From: an uncultured Eubacteriales bacterium
GTDB taxonomy: Bacteria > Bacillota > Clostridia > Oscillospirales > CAG-272
Length of the DNA stretch: 41,530 bases
NCBI GenBank assembly: GCA_934393265.1
Contig: CAKRQL010000019.1
Coordinates: 1-41,530, forward strand
Direction of reading: 5' to 3'
The notes below the pieces were generated by a model that saw only the letters and a list, made by a program, of their open reading frames with translations, ran no database searches and was not told where the DNA came from. Of the stretch, positions 38,360-41,530 are shown piece after piece (the first letter of the stretch is position 1; every line of letters begins with the position of its first letter). The translations under genes and the position numbers were made by a program.

Positions 38360-41332
38360 TTACTCCCTGCCGCCGGAGGGCAGGAGCCCGAGCGCGCGCT
38401 CATGCTCCGCATTTACCGCCCTCACCACGCGGTTATATCTATCAAAATATGACGTGAATTCGTCTATCGACTCCTGCACGTTCGCCACGGTGCGGTCTAT
38501 ACTCGTGAGTATTCTGTAATTTGCGGCTATGAGCGAAAACCGCTCTGCCGTCGTCCTCGCCGCCTTTATCTTTTCGAGCGCGTTATGCAGATCCCCGAAA
38601 TTGTATTTGTATACCGGCGGGTCGTCGTGACCGTAATCTATCCACGAGTTTGCTTCCTTTACCCACTCGTCGCTGAGGGTGCTCCAGTCGGCAATGGCGC
38701 TCTTTCTGTACCCCACTATCTCGCGCGTGTCACGTATCTTCTCGAATACCACGGCGACGTTGAAGCTCTTCACGCCGTCCGCCTCTATGACGAGCCTCCT
38801 CTGCGGGTCTGACGCCAGGGGGTTATTCGCCTTTGTATAGGTGAAGTCAAGTATCGTCTCGTCCTCTTTAACCGAGAAGCGGAGCGAGCGGTCATCCGAG
38901 ACTATAGAGCAGCGGAGTGTAACTTCCGAGCCGTCGTAGCTGTGCGTCGTCAGATACGCGGTGCGCCCGTCCTCTGAAATCTTCGGGAATATCGTCGGCG
39001 TCGCGGCTATCCACGTAAGGCTTGTCGGCGAGGAAAACTCTATCTCGTCCTGCAATACGACTGTAGTTCTTGAATTTGTAAGCATGAGCCCGCGTTTTGC
39101 CGATGTACAGGTGCTCCCGTACTGGGGCGTCATGTCCGCGACGGCTATCGAGCCGAGCCCGTCGCTCTCAAACCTCTCTATCACCGCGTGCGCGGAATTG
39201 TCTGCGGTATACACCTGACCGAGCTTCAGCGAGGAGTCGGACGAGCGGATGAGAATGGTATTATGCGCCTCGAGCGACTTTCTGTACCAATGATAGCGAA
39301 GATAACCCTCCGTCCGGAAATAGTTCGGAAGGTTGTAGTTGTCCTGCCCCGGGTCGCCGAACCACGTGACGCCGTCGGAGCGCAGGTAGAAGCTGCCGGA
39401 ATCGAGGTCAGAATGTCCGCCGGAGTTTGACGGCCCGGCATGGATGCCCGTGAATATCGAGCCGTTCTGCCAGGAGGTGCGCATGGTTACCGTCTCGATA
39501 GCCTTCATGTAATAATCGAGCGTCAGCTCCGAGGCACCCTCGGAGAGCGAGCTGTCATAATAGAGTATATCCATGATGTCTGCGTTTATTTTCAGCGATC
39601 TGTCCGGGTCGCGGATAATCATATCGCGCATTTTCGCTATTGTCGGGTCGCCGTACGCCCGGCTCACATAGTAGAAATATGAGAGATCGAGCCCGTTTGC
39701 CGACGCGTCATGATAGTTCCACATCTCCTTCATCGTATCGGAGTTTGTGATGTAATAGGCGAAGTAATAGCTCTGCCGCAGACCTATGGTGTCAAAATAT
39801 CCGTAATCGGTTCCTGCGGAATTCATAAGGCAGCACAGCATGCGGATATAGGTGTTCGTGCCGTAATCCCAGTACCCCGGCGACTCGGTATACGCGCCGT
39901 CCGGAGCGTACTGCCGAAGGCATTTGTAGACCGCGTTTATACAGCTCGACGCTACGTATTTTGCCGACTCTGTGTACCTTGAGTCTCCCATCAGGACGAG
40001 TGCCGCCATTGTCATACCCGAGTTACAGACCGTGTTCCAGTTGTTGCTGCGGTTTATAAAGGTCCATCCGGAGCTCGCGCGCTCGGAGACGTGCATGACG
40101 CCATCCTGCTTCACCTTTGAATAGGATTTTTGGGAGTTTCTTATCGCGTACTCGCCCATTTTCAGAGCCTTCTCGTAGAGTATCGCACACAGCTCGTCGC
40201 GCTTCTCCGGCTCGCTGTCAAACGCATGCCATATCCAGTCAAGTCCTACCGAATAGCATGCCGCTCCGTCCGCACAGTTGAGGAAATGTCCCTCTCCCCA
40301 GTGCTCCCATTTTCCAAGCTCCTTTGCGTACAGGTAAAACGCATCTGCATACACCCTCTCGCCGCTCGCCTGCCAGCAGAAAGCGAGATACTGGAGTCTT
40401 ACGGCAAAGCTCTGCACGTCAGAGCGCCCGCCGGAATCGTATCCGTCGCCGGAAATTCTGTCCCCGTTCTCATCATATTTGTAGTACGGCTGGCGGAGCC
40501 ACTCCCGTATCATATCGCTCCTCCACACGAGATTTCCGTTCCCGTCATCCTTGAAGTTACTCCCGTATACCTGACGTCCGCGGGCAAAATAATTGTCAAC
40601 CCACCGCTTGTATACCTGCTCCTCCTCGGGAAGCGTGTATATGTTGCTGACACCGTAATAATAACGGATGCGGTCAAATGCCGTGGCGTCGGAGAGGAGG
40701 CGCGGATGTGTATCGACGCCGGAGAAGCCTTCTATATCCTTATATATCATATCCCCGGTGGTCACGGTGAAGAGGAGATTTTTGAGTATATTGAGCTGAG
40801 AAGTAAGCCCGGAGTAGCTCTTTGAATATGACATCGCGGAATAGGAGAATACCGTAAGGGCTATGTCACTGTTGTAAAAGCATTTGAGACCGAAGAGGTC
40901 GCAAGCCATGAGCTGGGTTATGTAGATATCTTCCCCTTCCTTTTTGGGGAATTTTTCATACCGGAAGGTATGCGCCACGCCGCTCGTGTCCACCCATGTG
41001 TTCGCTCCTGCCGTGAGGGTGCCGACGCCGGATATCTTAATAAGCGCACCGTCGAGCGTTACGGTATGACCCGTGTATTCGGTAACCGCAGAAAGCGGTA
41101 TCTCCGCCGTATTCCCGGCAATGGCGCGCGGCGCGGCGCCGGAGGAGCTTATTCTGAATTTTTTCCCGCGGGAGAGCCCATAGCCGTAGTCTCCGAGGAG
41201 CCACAGTTCATTTGTATAAGTTGATGCTGCGGCGGCGCTCACCCCTCCCGCAATGAGCATCCCGACGGCAAACGACAGGACGAGCAGGAGCGCGAGACAC
41301 GCGGATATTGTTCTTTTTATTACAGCCGACAT
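38360..41332 (-). CDS. Secreted heparinase II/III-like polysaccharide lyase
   Basis: The 990-residue protein starts at ATG 41332 (GGGAGGGG upstream). A signal peptide with hydrophobic core LALLLVLSFAVGMLIAGGVSAAA precedes AAAS. An N-terminal beta region resembles a copper-amine-oxidase-like or lyase accessory domain. The middle is an (alpha/alpha) toroid with NRSNNWNTVCNSGMTMAAL and ESPGYWDYGTNTYIRML, which carries the Tyr region of heparinase-type lyases. The beta-sandwich has HAGPSNSGGHSDLDSGSFYLRSDGVTWFGDPGQDNY, typical of the Hepar_II_III domain. The substrate class (heparin, hyaluronan, alginate or other uronan) cannot be read. The C-terminus is helical (about 910-980). No anchor motif is visible. 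It has its own promoter and is followed by thiI. Confidence 0.87.
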   Translation of the reverse strand: MSAVIKRTISACLALLLVLSFAVGMLIAGGVSAAAASTYTNELWLLGDYGYGLSRGKKFRISSSGAAPRAIAGNTAEIPLSAVTEYTGHTVTLDGALIKISGVGTLTAGANTWVDTSGVAHTFRYEKFPKKEGEDIYITQLMACDLFGLKCFYNSDIALTVFSYSAMSYSKSYSGLTSQLNILKNLLFTVTTGDMIYKDIEGFSGVDTHPRLLSDATAFDRIRYYYGVSNIYTLPEEEQVYKRWVDNYFARGRQVYGSNFKDDGNGNLVWRSDMIREWLRQPYYKYDENGDRISGDGYDSGGRSDVQSFAVRLQYLAFCWQASGERVYADAFYLYAKELGKWEHWGEGHFLNCADGAACYSVGLDWIWHAFDSEPEKRDELCAILYEKALKMGEYAIRNSQKSYSKVKQDGVMHVSERASSGWTFINRSNNWNTVCNSGMTMAALVLMGDSRYTESAKYVASSCINAVYKCLRQYAPDGAYTESPGYWDYGTNTYIRMLCCLMNSAGTDYGYFDTIGLRQSYYFAYYITNSDTMKEMWNYHDASANGLDLSYFYYVSRAYGDPTIAKMRDMIIRDPDRSLKINADIMDILYYDSSLSEGASELTLDYYMKAIETVTMRTSWQNGSIFTGIHAGPSNSGGHSDLDSGSFYLRSDGVTWFGDPGQDNYNLPNYFRTEGYLRYHWYRKSLEAHNTILIRSSDSSLKLGQVYTADNSAHAVIERFESDGLGSIAVADMTPQYGSTCTSAKRGLMLTNSRTTVVLQDEIEFSSPTSLTWIAATPTIFPKISEDGRTAYLTTHSYDGSEVTLRCSIVSDDRSLRFSVKEDETILDFTYTKANNPLASDPQRRLVIEADGVKSFNVAVVFEKIRDTREIVGYRKSAIADWSTLSDEWVKEANSWIDYGHDDPPVYKYNFGDLHNALEKIKAARTTAERFSLIAANYRILTSIDRTVANVQESIDEFTSYFDRYNRVVRAVNAEHERALGLLPSGGRE

Positions 41333-41385
41333 TTTCCCCTCCCGCAAGGCATATTATGCCCTGCAAAATACTGTATTATATTTTA

Positions 41386-41414
41386 ATTATAATATGAAAG
41401 CTCCCGCTTGTCAA
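41386..41414 (-). promoter_or_regulatory. Promoter of the heparinase-like gene
   Basis: On the minus strand TTGACA (41409-41414) and TATAAT (41386-41391) are exactly 17 bases apart, a perfect consensus. The AT-rich TATAATTAAAATATAATAC just downstream contains a second TATAAT without a good -35 box. Confidence 0.85.
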
Positions 41415-41497
41415 TCCCCCGGCGGGCGGGTGACAAATTTAACACAGCCGAAAACGAGGCGCAGAATTGCCCCACACATTTTTTTGTCGCAGGAGAA

Positions 41498-41530
41498 AGC
41501 AAAAAAGAGCGCGCCGCCGGAGCTCCGGCG
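41498..41530 (-). terminator. Terminator of an upstream minus-strand gene, cut by the window edge
   Basis: Read on the minus strand, CGCCGGAGCTCCGGCG is followed by GCGCGCTCTTTTTTGC. The stem is self-complementary and probably extends past base 41530, with GCGCGC pairing to bases outside the window. It suggests a gene ending just beyond the right edge. Confidence 0.6.

Noticed and set aside
1..41530. CRISPR arrays, tRNA genes, insertion sequences and transposases
   Set aside because: I looked for regularly spaced repeats, cloverleaf-like sequence and transposase-like frames while reading the gaps and found none.

Overview
The window is chromosomal DNA from a Bacillota (Firmicutes) member, most likely a spore-forming, fermentative member of the Clostridia. 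The sequence shows a complete S10-spc-alpha ribosomal protein cluster with zinc-type S14 and S4, a spoIIAA-spoIIAB-sigF operon, two CIRCE heat-shock operators, a T-box leader on valS and an L-lactate dehydrogenase gene. A finer taxonomic call would need 16S or a marker-gene search. Promoters of the TTGACA-N17-TATAAT type are common and easy to read.

Layout. (1) 1-300: a promoter and leader pointing out of the left edge that look like the start of an rRNA operon. (2) 338-2490: htpG on the plus strand with a perfect promoter, a CIRCE at the transcription start and a terminator. (3) 2508-17860: about 15 kb of ribosomal protein genes on the minus strand, from rpsJ to rplQ, with secY, adk, infA and rpoA in their usual places but without map. 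The small genes rpmJ, rpmD and (by its true start) infA were found by hand. (4) 18034-22652: an unknown membrane protein and polA on the plus strand. (5) 22689-24820: CIRCE-controlled groES-groEL on the minus strand. (6) 24887-26430: the spoIIA operon. (7) 26537-28192: a phage-like switch made of a LexA/CI-type self-cleaving repressor and a divergent pair of small unknown genes, with shared GTGA-type operator half-sites. (8) 28209-33233: ldh, a cupin, a kduD/kduI pair for uronate breakdown and a HAD phosphatase. (9) 33230-37144: promoter, T-box, valS, an LRR_5 protein and the HAD gene as one operon. (10) 37167-41414: a secreted heparinase II/III-like lyase followed immediately by thiI.

The genes fit a free-living anaerobe that eats uronic-acid polysaccharides: the secreted lyase would release unsaturated uronates, KduI and KduD would pass them towards 2-keto-3-deoxygluconate, and lactate dehydrogenase would dispose of reducing power. 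The lyase family and the link between these loci are inference.

The most unusual items are: a KduI fused to an N-terminal discoidin-like domain, with a strong internal ribosome binding site exactly at the KduI boundary and an abnormal (possibly ATT) start; the repressor switch with two unrecognised small proteins; a CTG start for infA; two hairpin-rich spacers inside the otherwise tight ribosomal operon; an Arg-rich tail on S3; and an 87-residue low-complexity linker in DNA polymerase I. No CRISPR array, tRNA gene, insertion sequence or transposase was seen.
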